A stretch of DNA of 64,000 bases, taken from positions 20,171 through 84,170 of the forward strand of contig DHRK01000047.1 in NCBI GenBank assembly GCA_002410325.1. The letters run 5' to 3'. This DNA comes from Syntrophomonas sp. UBA5314 (lineage in GTDB: Bacteria > Bacillota > Syntrophomonadia > Syntrophomonadales > Syntrophomonadaceae). Numbering within the stretch: position 1 is the stretch's first letter; each line of letters begins with the position of its first letter. Below are positions 8,594 to 16,677 of this stretch, in pieces. The position numbers were made by a program, and so were the translations under genes. The notes under the pieces were generated by a model that was given only the letters and a program-made list of their open reading frames with translations, did not search any database and was not told the origin of the DNA.

Positions 8594-9407
8594 TGCTTAA
8601 CCTCCTATAATATATTTCCAATATTTTGCTGGCTGTTTCCTCAACCGCCTTGTTGGTAACATCAATAACCGGGCAGCCGATTCTGCGCATGATCTGCTCG
8701 GCAAACTCCAGTTCTTCCTGAATTCGCTCCGGATTGGCGTAAGTGGCCTGACCGGCCAGACCCATGGTCTTTAAGCGTTCGGTCCGAATCCGGTTGAGCT
8801 GTTCATGGCGAATGGTAAGGCCGATAATCTTGCCTTTTGCCACCCGGTACAGCTCCTGAGGGGGATTTACCTCCGGCACCAACGGTACATTGGCCACCTT
8901 GATCCGCTTATGGGCCAGGTACATGGAAAGCGGGGTCTTGGAAGTCCGGGAGACGCCCACCAGAACTATATCGGCCTGCTCAATACCCCGGGGATCTTTG
9001 CCGTCGTCATAACGAACGGCAAATTCGACTGCTTCCACCCTTCTATAGTACATTTCATCTATTTTGCGCAGCAGGCCCGGCTCCCGTTTAGGCTCAATGT
9101 GGCTGGCCTGTTTAAGGGCATCGATCAAAGGTCCCAATATGTCGACACAGACAACTCCGGTCTCCAGGGCCCGGGCCTGCAGGTGACGGGCCAGATCGTC
9201 CACCACCAGGGTATAGGCAATAACGTAATTCTCCATACGGGCATGGCTGACTATTTCATCGATAGTAGCCGTATCAGAAATGTTGGGTACCTGTCTGATC
9301 TCCATGGTCCCGGAATTGAACTGGCTGGCGGCGGCCCTTACCACCATTTCAGCCGTCTCCCCAATGGAGTCCGACACTATATAGATGCCCGGTAAATGTT
9401 GGGTCAA
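8586..9407 (-). CDS. ppsR: PPDK regulatory protein (ADP-dependent kinase / Pi-dependent phosphorylase)
   Basis: A member of the DUF299/YqfL family. It inactivates PPDK (or PEP synthase) by ADP-dependent threonine phosphorylation and reactivates it by phosphorolysis. The P-loop-like GVSRTSKTPLS lies at 151-161, and the N-terminal region has YIVSDSIGETAE. The length (273 aa) is typical. The start is TTG at 9407, behind AGGAGG. It directly precedes and overlaps ppdK, so the target is evidently PPDK. It follows a CcpN-like repressor gene, as in the Bacillus ccpN-yqfL pair. Confidence 0.95.
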   Translation of the reverse strand: MTQHLPGIYIVSDSIGETAEMVVRAAASQFNSGTMEIRQVPNISDTATIDEIVSHARMENYVIAYTLVVDDLARHLQARALETGVVCVDILGPLIDALKQASHIEPKREPGLLRKIDEMYYRRVEAVEFAVRYDDGKDPRGIEQADIVLVGVSRTSKTPLSMYLAHKRIKVANVPLVPEVNPPQELYRVAKGKIIGLTIRHEQLNRIRTERLKTMGLAGQATYANPERIQEELEFAEQIMRRIGCPVIDVTNKAVEETASKILEIYYRRLSNV

Positions 9408-9460
9408 AACTGAAAACCTCCTGTCAAAATCACTGGGTTCCTATAAATAACCCCGCCAGC

Positions 9461-10108
9461 CTAAATACTGGCCAGGTCTAAAAAAAGCCGTGCGATGTTG
9501 GTTTTGGATATCTTGCCTACCACCTCTAGTTTTTCTTCACTTTCTTCATCGAGAAATACTCTGACCACCGGCAGACTGTCTACCTCGTGCTCAACTATCT
9601 TGCGGGCCGCTTCCACAACTGTTTCATCGAGAGTGGTGGTTACAATATTGGGCATGCGGGTCATGATCACACTGACCGGAACCCGATGAATATCCGCCTG
9701 TCCCAAGGTGGTCTTGAGGAAATCTTTTCTGGATACCACCCCGTTAAGATAATTTTCAGCATCAACTACATAGATACTGCCCGTGTCTTCTACAAAGAGG
9801 CTGACCACAGCGTCATAAATACTGCAGCTTTCCTTTACCACCACCGGCATCGACTGTATGTCCCGCACTCGGTATTGGGTGAGAATCCTGCGTAGCTCGG
9901 TATTGGCTCCCTGATTTTTAAAGGTATAGCCCACCCGCGGTTTCGCTTCCAAATAACCGGACATCGTCAAAACCGCCAGATCAGGCCTGAGCGCTGCCCT
10001 GGTAACATTAAGCAGCTCGGCAATCTTTTCTCCGGTAATCGGTTCCTGGACTTTTACTATCTCCAGGATTCTGGCCTGTCGTTCACTCAGTTCGATAATA
10101 TTCACCAC
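9461..10108 (-). CDS. ccpN: CcpN/YqzB-like repressor with HTH and two CBS domains
   Basis: This 215-residue regulator has an N-terminal winged helix (RQARILEIV...ITGEKIAELLNVTRAALRPDLAVL, about 8-48) followed by paired CBS domains (about 85-205), the architecture of CcpN. In Bacillus subtilis CcpN represses gluconeogenic genes and senses adenine nucleotides. Here it heads a ccpN-ppsR-ppdK cluster, so it plausibly couples nucleotide state to PEP/pyruvate flux. The start is GTG at 10108 (a GTG GTG pair) and the ribosome site is weak. Confidence 0.88.
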   Translation of the reverse strand: MVNIIELSERQARILEIVKVQEPITGEKIAELLNVTRAALRPDLAVLTMSGYLEAKPRVGYTFKNQGANTELRRILTQYRVRDIQSMPVVVKESCSIYDAVVSLFVEDTGSIYVVDAENYLNGVVSRKDFLKTTLGQADIHRVPVSVIMTRMPNIVTTTLDETVVEAARKIVEHEVDSLPVVRVFLDEESEEKLEVVGKISKTNIARLFLDLASI

Positions 10109-10144
10109 CCAATTATGCTATACTTTTTGGGCTAATCAATATTA

Positions 10145-10172
10145 ATTATATATACTAAATCGAACTTGTGAA
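10145..10172 (-). promoter_or_regulatory. Probable promoter of the ccpN-ppsR-ppdK unit
   Basis: On the minus strand TTCACA (10167-10172) and TATAAT (10145-10150) are separated by 16 nt, about 37 nt before the ccpN start. The surrounding 80 nt are AT-rich. Confidence 0.5.
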
Positions 10173-10192
10173 ATCCTGTTGCAAAATATTTT

Positions 10193-12259
10193 TTAATAAA
10201 CAAGTCTTCCAAAATCTGCCACCAGTTTGCAAAGCAAGGTTGTTTTCCGCAATATTCCCAGGCGGGCCGCTTTAAGCTGCTCATCTTCAACCATTACCAT
10301 TACTGCTCCAAAGAAATTGTCAATAGCGGGCCTCAGAGCCGCCAGTTGTTTTAATGCTTCATTATAATCCCGGGCTTTTAACAGCGGTTGCAGCGCTTTT
10401 CCGGTGTCCTGAACGGCCTGGTACAGGGCTATTTCACTTGGATCCTGGAGGATCGACTCCTCAACCCGGTCTTGCTCCCATTTGCGGGAGAGATTATTGG
10501 AACGATTAAAGACCACCATCAAGTCTTCAAAAAGAAGATCCTGTTTAAAGGTCTGCAGGCACTCAACCCGCTGGTAGACGTCTTTTAAGTCTCGGGGAGC
10601 CAACTGTAAAACTGCATCGATTACATCATATGAGTAGCCCCGCTCCAGCAGAACTCCGCGCAGGCGCTGGAGGATAAAATCGAGGACCTCCCGGGCCGTG
10701 TCTTCGCGGCCGTTTTCCGGTTTTATCCCCTCAAAGTTGTCATAGGCCGCCAGACAGCATTCTTCGATATCTATATCCAGCGAGCGCTCCAAAACGATAT
10801 TTACAATGCCCAGGGCCTGGCGGCGCAGGGCATAGGGGTCCTGAGAGCCGGTCGGTTTAATGCCGATAGCGAAGCATCCCACCAGATTGTCAAATTTCTC
10901 GGTCAGGCTGAGAACCATACCGGTGGTGGTAACCGGGAGCCCGCCTCCGGCATACCGGGGCAGGTAGTGCTCAAGAATGGCCTGGCTCACCTCCTGGTCT
11001 TCTCCTCCCACCAGGGCGTAATAGCGTCCCATTACGCCTTGCAACTCCGGGAACTCGTAAACCATTGAACTTAAAAGGTCGGCTTTACACAGGGCTGCCG
11101 CCCTTTCTAAACGTCCGGCGTCGCTCAGTCCAGAGGCTTTTCCTAAAAAAACGGCCAGTTTTTTTAACCTGTCTACTTTATCCTGCAGGCTGCCCAGCCG
11201 TTCGTGGAAAAGCACATCCTTAAAACCGGCGGCCATGTCATCGAGGCTCTTTTTGGTATCTTCCTTCCAGAAAAATAGGGCGTCTTCCAGGCGGGCTTTG
11301 ATGACCCGCTCGTTCCCGGAACGCACCTGATCAAGGCTGTAATCGGTGCCGTTGCGCACTCCGATAAACCCGGACAGCAACTTGCCCTGCGGGTCAAAGA
11401 CCGGGAAATAGCGCTGGTGCTCGATCATGCTGGTAGTTAAAACCTCGGGCGGCACTTCCAGATAAGAGGGAGAAAAGGAGCCAAAAAAAGCGGTAGGATA
11501 TTCTACCAGGTAGTTTATCTCCTCCAGCAGTTCATCGTTTTCCATGGCCTGGCCACCCTGAGCGGCGGCTACCTTTTGAACCTGCTGCCAGATCATTTCC
11601 CGCCTCTGGTCCTGATCCAGAATCACGTAGTTTTTCTCTAGTACTTCAAAGTAGGCGGTTATGCTGTCTACCGGCAGGGGTCCGGAAGAAAGGAAGCGAT
11701 GGCCCCAGGTGAAGTTGCCGCTGGCAACGTTTTCCACCGCCAGGGGCACAATCTGCTCTCCGAACAGGGTCAACAGCCAGCGGATGGGCCGGGCAAAACG
11801 GGTGCTGAAATAGGCCCAGCGCATCGACTTGGGGAAGGGTATTGAGTTTATAACACTGTGCAGAATTTCGGGCAGCAAATCCCGGCTTTCCTGACCAGTT
11901 GCCTTTTTAACGGCAAAAAGGTATTCCACTCCATCGACTTCCCTTATCAGCAAATCGGGAAATTCCACTCCCTGAGCCCGGGCAAAACCCAGGCCGGCTT
12001 TTGAAGGATGGCCTTCTTTATCAAAGGCGATGTTCTTTTTGGGGCCCCGGTTTTCGATCACGGCGTCTTCCTGACGCTCGGCCAGTCCTTTGACCAGCAG
12101 CACCAGGCGCCGGGGGGTGCCGTAGCTGTTGATCTCTTTATAAGAAAGCCGGGCCTCGCCCAACTTCTGAGCAGCCAGTTCCTTTATTGATTGGACAGCC
12201 GCAGGCATATACGCGGACGGGATTTCTTCCACGCCGATTTCCAGCAATAGATCGCGCAC
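10193..12259 (-). CDS. glyS: Glycyl-tRNA synthetase beta subunit
   Basis: The tRNA-binding beta subunit of the bacterial alpha2-beta2 GlyRS (688 aa, typical). The N-terminus LLLEIGVEEIPSAYMP is the family signature. MIEHQRYFPVFD and a degenerate HD-like segment lie in the middle, and the C-terminus has the anticodon-binding DALR-like region. The start is GTG at 12259, immediately after the glyQ stop. It is co-transcribed with glyQ under T-box control. Confidence 0.98.
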   Translation of the reverse strand: MRDLLLEIGVEEIPSAYMPAAVQSIKELAAQKLGEARLSYKEINSYGTPRRLVLLVKGLAERQEDAVIENRGPKKNIAFDKEGHPSKAGLGFARAQGVEFPDLLIREVDGVEYLFAVKKATGQESRDLLPEILHSVINSIPFPKSMRWAYFSTRFARPIRWLLTLFGEQIVPLAVENVASGNFTWGHRFLSSGPLPVDSITAYFEVLEKNYVILDQDQRREMIWQQVQKVAAAQGGQAMENDELLEEINYLVEYPTAFFGSFSPSYLEVPPEVLTTSMIEHQRYFPVFDPQGKLLSGFIGVRNGTDYSLDQVRSGNERVIKARLEDALFFWKEDTKKSLDDMAAGFKDVLFHERLGSLQDKVDRLKKLAVFLGKASGLSDAGRLERAAALCKADLLSSMVYEFPELQGVMGRYYALVGGEDQEVSQAILEHYLPRYAGGGLPVTTTGMVLSLTEKFDNLVGCFAIGIKPTGSQDPYALRRQALGIVNIVLERSLDIDIEECCLAAYDNFEGIKPENGREDTAREVLDFILQRLRGVLLERGYSYDVIDAVLQLAPRDLKDVYQRVECLQTFKQDLLFEDLMVVFNRSNNLSRKWEQDRVEESILQDPSEIALYQAVQDTGKALQPLLKARDYNEALKQLAALRPAIDNFFGAVMVMVEDEQLKAARLGILRKTTLLCKLVADFGRLVY

Positions 12260-12261
12260 TG

Positions 12262-13170
12262 TTATACCCCCTCCTGAGCTAATATTTCTTGGCGTAGTTG
12301 TTTATCTTTAATCAACGGGTAGCCCAGATTCTTGCGCTGGGCCAGGTATTCGCCGGCCACCAGGCGCGCCAGGGCTCTTACCCGGCCGATGTATCCGGTT
12401 CTCTCGGTTACGCTGATAGCGCCCCGGGCGTCCAGCAAATTGAACAGGTGCGAGCACTTGAGCACATAATCATAGGCCGGCTGTACCAGGTGCAGGGCCG
12501 CTATATGGTTGGCCTCCTTTTCGCAGATGTTAAACATGGTTGTGAGAGCTGAAACATCGGCCGCTTCAAAATTGTAATGAGAATAGTCGACCTCGGCCTG
12601 GTGGTGCACGTCAGCGTAGCTGATGCCATCCACCCATTCAATATCAAAGATGCTCTCTTTATTCTGGATATACATCGCTATGCGCTCGATTCCATAGGTT
12701 ATTTCCGCGCAAACCGGGAAGCAGTCAATTCCGCCGCACTGTTGAAAATAGGTAAACTGGGTGATTTCCATGCCGTCCAGCCAGATTTCCCAGCCCAGCC
12801 CCCAGGCGCCCAGGGTCGGTGATTCCCAGTTGTCCTCCACCAGGCGGATGTCGTGTTCCTGCGGGTCGATGCCCAGATCGCGCAGGCTTTCCAGGTATAG
12901 ATCTATGACATTATCCGGCGAGGGCTTCAATATTACCTGGTATTGATAATAGTGTTGGAGGCGGTTGGGATTTTCTCCATAACGGCCGTCCGTCGGACGC
13001 CTGGACGGTTCTATATAGGCGACCTTCCACGGCTCCGGTCCCAGGGCCCGTAAAAAAGTGGCCGGATTCATGGTTCCGGCGCCTTTTTCCACGTCATAAG
13101 GCTGCTGAATAATACATCCCTGCTGGCCCCAGAAATTATTCAATTTGAGTATCATTTCCTGGAAGTTCAT
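12262..13170 (-). CDS. glyQ: Glycyl-tRNA synthetase alpha subunit
   Basis: The catalytic alpha subunit (302 aa) that activates glycine. Signatures include WGQQGCIIQQPYD near the N-terminus, YRYQ-type YYQYQVILKPSP, and WEIWLDGMEITQFTYFQQCGG. The start was placed at the ATG at 13170, behind GGAGGAAAG; the longer frame adds 23 non-family residues from the leader. A T-box leader lies upstream and glyS follows at once. Confidence 0.98.
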   Translation of the reverse strand: MNFQEMILKLNNFWGQQGCIIQQPYDVEKGAGTMNPATFLRALGPEPWKVAYIEPSRRPTDGRYGENPNRLQHYYQYQVILKPSPDNVIDLYLESLRDLGIDPQEHDIRLVEDNWESPTLGAWGLGWEIWLDGMEITQFTYFQQCGGIDCFPVCAEITYGIERIAMYIQNKESIFDIEWVDGISYADVHHQAEVDYSHYNFEAADVSALTTMFNICEKEANHIAALHLVQPAYDYVLKCSHLFNLLDARGAISVTERTGYIGRVRALARLVAGEYLAQRKNLGYPLIKDKQLRQEILAQEGV

Positions 13171-13282
13171 CTTTCTTTCCTCCTTCATCAAACAATCATT
13201 GGCTGGTTTTTTAGGGCCTTTACAATATTCTCCCGGCACTGTTTTGCTTTCCGGCTCCAGAGCTTAAATCCCCATAGAAAAA

Positions 13283-13512
13283 TAAAAAAAACCCGTCCTT
13301 AAAAGCAGGGACGGGATTAACCGCGGTTCCACCCTGATTGGCATAAAGCCCACTCTTAAAGACCCAGGTTTTACTTGCCTGTTACGGCGTTCCTCCTGCA
13401 GCTCCAAAGCGCCCTTCAGAAAGCGTCTCTACCGGTTTTCCAGCCTCCCCGGCTCTCTATCAGGAGACCTCTTTCTTACTCCTCTTCTTCACAGCCAGAC
13501 TATAAAATTCAT
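13283..13512 (-). ncRNA. T-box leader controlling glyQS
   Basis: The minus-strand leader contains the conserved T-box AGGGTGGNACCGCG (13322-13335), which binds the uncharged tRNA-Gly acceptor end in the antiterminator. A terminator follows: CCCGTCC pairs with GGACGGG (13292-13315), then T8. An AGTA bulge motif typical of stem I (near 13481) is present, and GGC at about 13411-13413 is the best candidate glycine specifier, though I did not fold the RNA. When glycine is short, uncharged tRNA-Gly should stabilise the antiterminator and switch glyQS on. Confidence 0.93.
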
Positions 13513-13516
13513 AATA

Positions 13517-13545
13517 AGTTTACCCGAGCCCCGTTGGCTTGTCAA
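13517..13545 (-). promoter_or_regulatory. Promoter of the glyQS T-box operon
   Basis: On the minus strand TTGACA (13540-13545) and TAAACT (13517-13522) have a 17-nt spacer, placing the start of the leader near 13510. Confidence 0.75.
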
Positions 13546-13633
13546 CTTAAGCCCCTGCTCATCTTAAACCCTGTAAAACATCCCAACACCATTAAATACC
13601 TTCCCATGCATTAAATGGCAACATCATGCATTA

Positions 13634-13663
13634 TTGACAATCATTTCTTGTATACTGTATACT
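13634..13663 (+). promoter_or_regulatory. Promoter of the GreA-like gene
   Basis: TTGACA (13634-13639) and TATACT (13658-13663) have an 18-nt spacer. This implies a transcript starting near 13670 with an 80-nt leader. Confidence 0.75.
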
Positions 13664-13672
13664 TGTAACAGA

Positions 13673-13713
13673 GGGTATTTTGCCAGGCCGGCAAAATACC
13701 CCAAAGCTTTTTT
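13673..13713 (+). terminator. Leader hairpin with T-tract (attenuator-like)
   Basis: A perfect 12-bp stem, GGGTATTTTGCC (13673-13684) with GGCAAAATACCC (13690-13701), has a 5-nt loop. It is followed by CAAAGC and T7. It starts within a few nucleotides of the inferred transcription start and precedes the GreA-like start codon, so it would attenuate that gene rather than end an upstream one. Confidence 0.65.
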
Positions 13714-13751
13714 TAGCTTTTTCCATTTAATTACTTCATGGAGGGACTCAT

Positions 13752-14201
13752 ATGAATCAGGCAAGTAATAAGCTTTTATCCCCTGATGTTTTAATTGAGC
13801 AGCTGGTAGCTATCGAAGATAACCGCTACCGTTGGCTCGATGAGCAGGTTCCCCTGCCCTCCCGGGAGCGGGATGAACTGAACGAACTTATAGACAGATA
13901 TATAGAAGCGCTGCTCTCCTTGATCAAGGAGTCACGGCGCAGCTTGCAGTCCAGTGATCAGCTCCCTTATGTCATCATGAATTGCATAGTTGATGTTGAA
14001 CTGCTGAACCGCCAGCGGCGCCAGTCTTTTCGCATTTTACCTTTCTATGAAGGCAAGGTGTCTTCCGGTGATATTTCCATCCTCTCACCGGTAGGGCGTT
14101 CTCTTTTGCTGCAGGAAAACGGAGCCCTGGTCAGTGTTCCTGCCCCCAGCGGTGAACTGCTGTTTCAAATCCGCTCCATTTCAATGCATCACCCTGGTTA
14201 A
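13752..14201 (+). CDS. GreA/GreB C-terminal-domain protein
   Basis: A 149-residue protein whose C-terminal part (about 82-149) matches the GreA/GreB FKBP-like domain that docks on RNA polymerase: GDISILSPVGRSLL, then a VSVPAPSGELLFQI strand. The N-terminal 80 residues are charged and helical, and could form a coiled coil like that of GreA, but lack the canonical acidic-tip sequence I would recognise. A GGAGGG site precedes the ATG at 13752. It could be an RNA-polymerase secondary-channel factor (Gre/Rnk type). It stands alone, divergent from glyQS, with its own promoter and attenuator-like leader. Confidence 0.6.
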   Translation: MNQASNKLLSPDVLIEQLVAIEDNRYRWLDEQVPLPSRERDELNELIDRYIEALLSLIKESRRSLQSSDQLPYVIMNCIVDVELLNRQRRQSFRILPFYEGKVSSGDISILSPVGRSLLLQENGALVSVPAPSGELLFQIRSISMHHPG

Positions 14202-14219
14202 ATGATCTTGTATGCTAGA

Positions 14220-14247
14220 GAAGAAAAGGCCATTAGGCCTTTTCTTC
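14220..14247 (+). terminator. Bidirectional terminator hairpin (copy 1)
   Basis: GAAGAAAAGGCC (14220-14231) pairs perfectly with GGCCTTTTCTTC (14236-14247) around ATTA. The stem carries the A and T tracts, so it can act in both directions. It lies 18 nt after the GreA-like stop codon. Confidence 0.65.
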
Positions 14248-14395
14248 AGACCGTCGACAAAAGCGAATAGCTGCGTTGCTCAATAGGCCCACTCAATCAG
14301 CGTACTTCGGTACGCCTCAATCGCGGGCCTATTGAGCGCCTTGCTCTTCACCTCCGTCGCTCGCTCTGGCAGCTTGTCGCCTTTGTCGACAAGCT

Positions 14396-14422
14396 GAGAA
14401 AAGGCCATTAGGCCTTTTCTTC
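14396..14422 (-). terminator. Terminator hairpin (copy 2) after the ECF operon
   Basis: AGAAAAGGCC (14397-14406) pairs with GGCCTTTTCT (14411-14420) around ATTA. It sits 17 nt beyond the stop codon of the minus-strand membrane gene. It is the same palindrome as at 14220-14247. Confidence 0.6.
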
Positions 14423-14438
14423 GGAATTAGTATGGCAT

Positions 14439-15422
14439 TTAGGGCAGCTGCCGTATGGTGCAGTTGCCTTCGCAGATTATGGTCATCTTGTTGGTCCCAT
14501 TGCCCATCTGGACTCTGGAAATGTAATCATTTTTCTGATGATACTGGTGAGCATCCCGCTCCGCATTGCTCCCCGCGTTTTTTACCTGAACCTGCCCATC
14601 ATTCCCGTTGGCCGCGGCGCTTGTATTATCGGTCGGCCCGCCCGCCATCGCCGAAGTGGTCCAGGCCAAATTGCCGCTGATTCTGCCGGGGGCGTCGTTT
14701 ATAGCTGTAATGGACAGGTCGGCGCCGGCCGGCAGAAGCACTTCACTGTCGAAATCGCCTATGATAACATAGTTTCCCAGTACCTGATCCGCGGTCAGAA
14801 CAACCTTCTGCTCGGGCGCGTTTACTTCCAACTCCACCCGGGACGGCAGGCTGATCTTTATGTCATGTCCGCCCGACATAGTAATGAACAGGGTATCCCC
14901 CGCCTCCCGGGTGCTCACTTTCAGCGCCTGTTCCGCCATCTGCCGCGCTTCTTCTTCCGATTTGGCCTTTACCGTGACTTTCCCTCCGGCCAGCATCGTC
15001 TCTACCGAAGTGCTGCGGATTTCCAGGCGTGAACTCTGCTCTGCTGATAATACGACTTTTTGAACCTGGGCAGGGAGCTGTACCTGAATTTCCGGTAAGA
15101 CCATGGTATAACTCGAAAGCTGCAGCCGCTCCTGCACCCATTGGGCGATCCCCGCGTCCTGGGCAGTTTTTAGTCCCACTCCGGAAAACACCAGGAACAA
15201 AATGATAATTATACTGAAAATGTCGTAGCGAACCCGCCCATCTTCGCTCTTTTTTAAATAGGTATAGACCAGAACTTCAATACCCAGAACCACCAGCAGT
15301 AAAGGCCACCAGCGCATAGCTACGGTTATGGCCCGGGCATTGTATTGAGCCGCCAGCAATCCCAGTCCGCCCCCCACCAGAAGGAGGCCCATGGAAATGG
15401 TTCCTACTCTCCACTGTCTCAT
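14439..15422 (-). CDS. LiaF-like membrane protein (DUF5668-type N-terminus)
   Basis: A 327-residue protein. The N-terminal 85 residues hold three hydrophobic segments (MGLLLVGGGLGLLA, WWPLLLVVLGIEVLVY, IFSIIIILFLVFSGVGL). This is followed by a roughly 240-residue extracytoplasmic region rich in short beta-like strands (KVVLSAEQS, KVTVKAKS, IKISLPSRVELEVN), as in LiaF/putative-adhesin beta-helix proteins. The start overlaps the upstream stop (TAATG). It is last in an ECF sigma operon, so it is probably a target or sensor of envelope stress. Function not established. Confidence 0.6.
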   Translation of the reverse strand: MRQWRVGTISMGLLLVGGGLGLLAAQYNARAITVAMRWWPLLLVVLGIEVLVYTYLKKSEDGRVRYDIFSIIIILFLVFSGVGLKTAQDAGIAQWVQERLQLSSYTMVLPEIQVQLPAQVQKVVLSAEQSSRLEIRSTSVETMLAGGKVTVKAKSEEEARQMAEQALKVSTREAGDTLFITMSGGHDIKISLPSRVELEVNAPEQKVVLTADQVLGNYVIIGDFDSEVLLPAGADLSITAINDAPGRISGNLAWTTSAMAGGPTDNTSAAANGNDGQVQVKNAGSNAERDAHQYHQKNDYISRVQMGNGTNKMTIICEGNCTIRQLP

Positions 15423-16204
15423 TATGCTTCTTCCTCCTTCCCGGAGGACTTGCTGCCGGTCAGGAGCTTAATCCCCCCACCGATCAACAACAGGGCCACA
15501 ATACTGGTTTGGACATAAGAACGCAGCGCCGCATTAAACCAGTGTCCTAAAACAGGCCCCCCCAGGCGTTGAATAATAATCAAGACGCCTGCCGCTATAA
15601 GCCCCCAGCCAACCCATTTTGAATGCCGGGCAATCCAGTCAAAGAGATTGGGGGAGTCGATCTTTAACTCTTCTTCCTCTTCTAGAAGGTGATACACATC
15701 AAATATACTGAAGAACCATATTACTGGAGCCAGGAAAGCCAGTATGCTCATCTCCAGCCAGTTCCCAAGAAACAACACCAGGAAAAAGACCGCCATCAAC
15801 TGCGCACCTGGTTTTAAGAGCCCCATAAACATGTGCCCGGCTCCAGGTATCGCCGAAAAGGCCAGGGTCACCAGTTTGCGGTTGCCGATCATAAGCTGTC
15901 TTTCATCTTCCTGGTCAGGATTCGCTTCACCATCCCCGGTTGCCGGAGCCACCCTTGATGATCCGGCCAGCTTCATGGCTTCTGCAAACGCGGTAAACCA
16001 GACCAGGGCGGCGCAGAAAAAGGTCAGGGGAACCATCATCTGATTCATGGTCCAGCCCAAACTGGAAATCATTCCACCTGCGAAACAAATCCCTATAAAC
16101 GTCATAAAGAATACCATGGCCCGGTGCGGCCACCCCACATAGAGATGGCTTAAACCCGGCAGCGGGGATAGAATAAACACCAGGAACCTGCTTTTTTTCT
16201 TCAT
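15422..16204 (-). CDS. Multi-pass membrane protein of the ECF operon
   Basis: 260 residues with about six hydrophobic segments: two hairpin-like pairs in the N-terminal half (FLVFILSPLPGLSHLYVGW..., MVFFMTFIGICFAGG), a second similar pair (AFSAIPGAGHMFMGLLKPG, LFLGNWLEMSILAFL), and a C-terminal pair. The repeated PG-x-x-H-x-Y/F-x-G pattern suggests an internal duplication of a TM2-like hairpin. GGAGGTTAAGAG precedes the ATG. It sits between the anti-sigma gene and the LiaF-like gene. Function unknown. Confidence 0.55.
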   Translation of the reverse strand: MKKKSRFLVFILSPLPGLSHLYVGWPHRAMVFFMTFIGICFAGGMISSLGWTMNQMMVPLTFFCAALVWFTAFAEAMKLAGSSRVAPATGDGEANPDQEDERQLMIGNRKLVTLAFSAIPGAGHMFMGLLKPGAQLMAVFFLVLFLGNWLEMSILAFLAPVIWFFSIFDVYHLLEEEEELKIDSPNLFDWIARHSKWVGWGLIAAGVLIIIQRLGGPVLGHWFNAALRSYVQTSIVALLLIGGGIKLLTGSKSSGKEEEA

Positions 16205-16677
16205 CTCTTAACCTCCTTGCCATCCAGGGTGTGCAGCTTATCGATACGCCCCCAGGTACTGTCCTTTAACTGCTCGGGCCAACTGGATAAAAATGAATTG
16301 ATTTTTTGTGAATAGCTGGACGGATGTCTGACTGGAACTTCGGAAGCTTTTAGGGCCAGGGTTTGAAACACGCCTCCCCCCATTAACATGACTGTTAAAA
16401 TGGCTGCCGCAACATAATTGGCTGCCAGCCAGCGGGGCCGGAAATCTTTGCGAGGAAGCTCAAGTACCACCGGCCCCTGCAGCATCTGACTGGTCTTTCG
16501 ATTGAAGTCAGCCGGAATGCGCTGTTCTATCGATTTCAGATCACCTTGTTCAACCGCTAGAAGAAAAAGTTCGAGGCATTGGTCACACTCCAGCAAATGG
16601 TCCTCCATGGCTAAAAGGTCCAGGTTTTCTTCTTTTCGGTAAAATGCCGACCATTCCTCAGCGCTGTAATGCTTCAT
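16201..16677 (-). CDS. Putative zinc-finger anti-sigma factor
   Basis: 158 residues from the ATG at 16677, which overlaps the sigma gene's TGA as ATGA and follows GGAGGG. The N-terminal domain has the anti-sigma zinc motif HLLECDQC (H-x3-C-x2-C, about 26-33). A single membrane segment (VAAAILTVMLMGGGVFQTLAL, about 100-120) precedes a short extracellular tail. This layout is that of a membrane-anchored anti-ECF factor that would hold the sigma encoded immediately upstream. The external signal is unknown. Confidence 0.75.
   Translation of the reverse strand: MKHYSAEEWSAFYRKEENLDLLAMEDHLLECDQCLELFLLAVEQGDLKSIEQRIPADFNRKTSQMLQGPVVLELPRKDFRPRWLAANYVAAAILTVMLMGGGVFQTLALKASEVPVRHPSSYSQKINSFLSSWPEQLKDSTWGRIDKLHTLDGKEVKR

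Larger units (their letters stand above)
14213..14425. repeat. Large nested inverted-repeat element bounded by duplicated terminator hairpins
   Basis: Two nearly identical palindromes, AGAAAAGGCC-ATTA-GGCCTTTTCT, lie at 14220-14247 and 14396-14422. Between them is a snap-back element: GTCGACAAA (14253-14261) pairs with TTTGTCGAC (14382-14390), GCTCAATAGGCCC (14278-14290) with GGGCCTATTGAGC (14325-14337), and the tip GCGTAC-TTCG-GTACGC lies at 14300-14315. No ORF fits. It separates the convergent GreA-like gene and membrane-protein operon. It looks like a small non-coding repeated element inserted at, or carrying, a bidirectional terminator. Confidence 0.7.
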
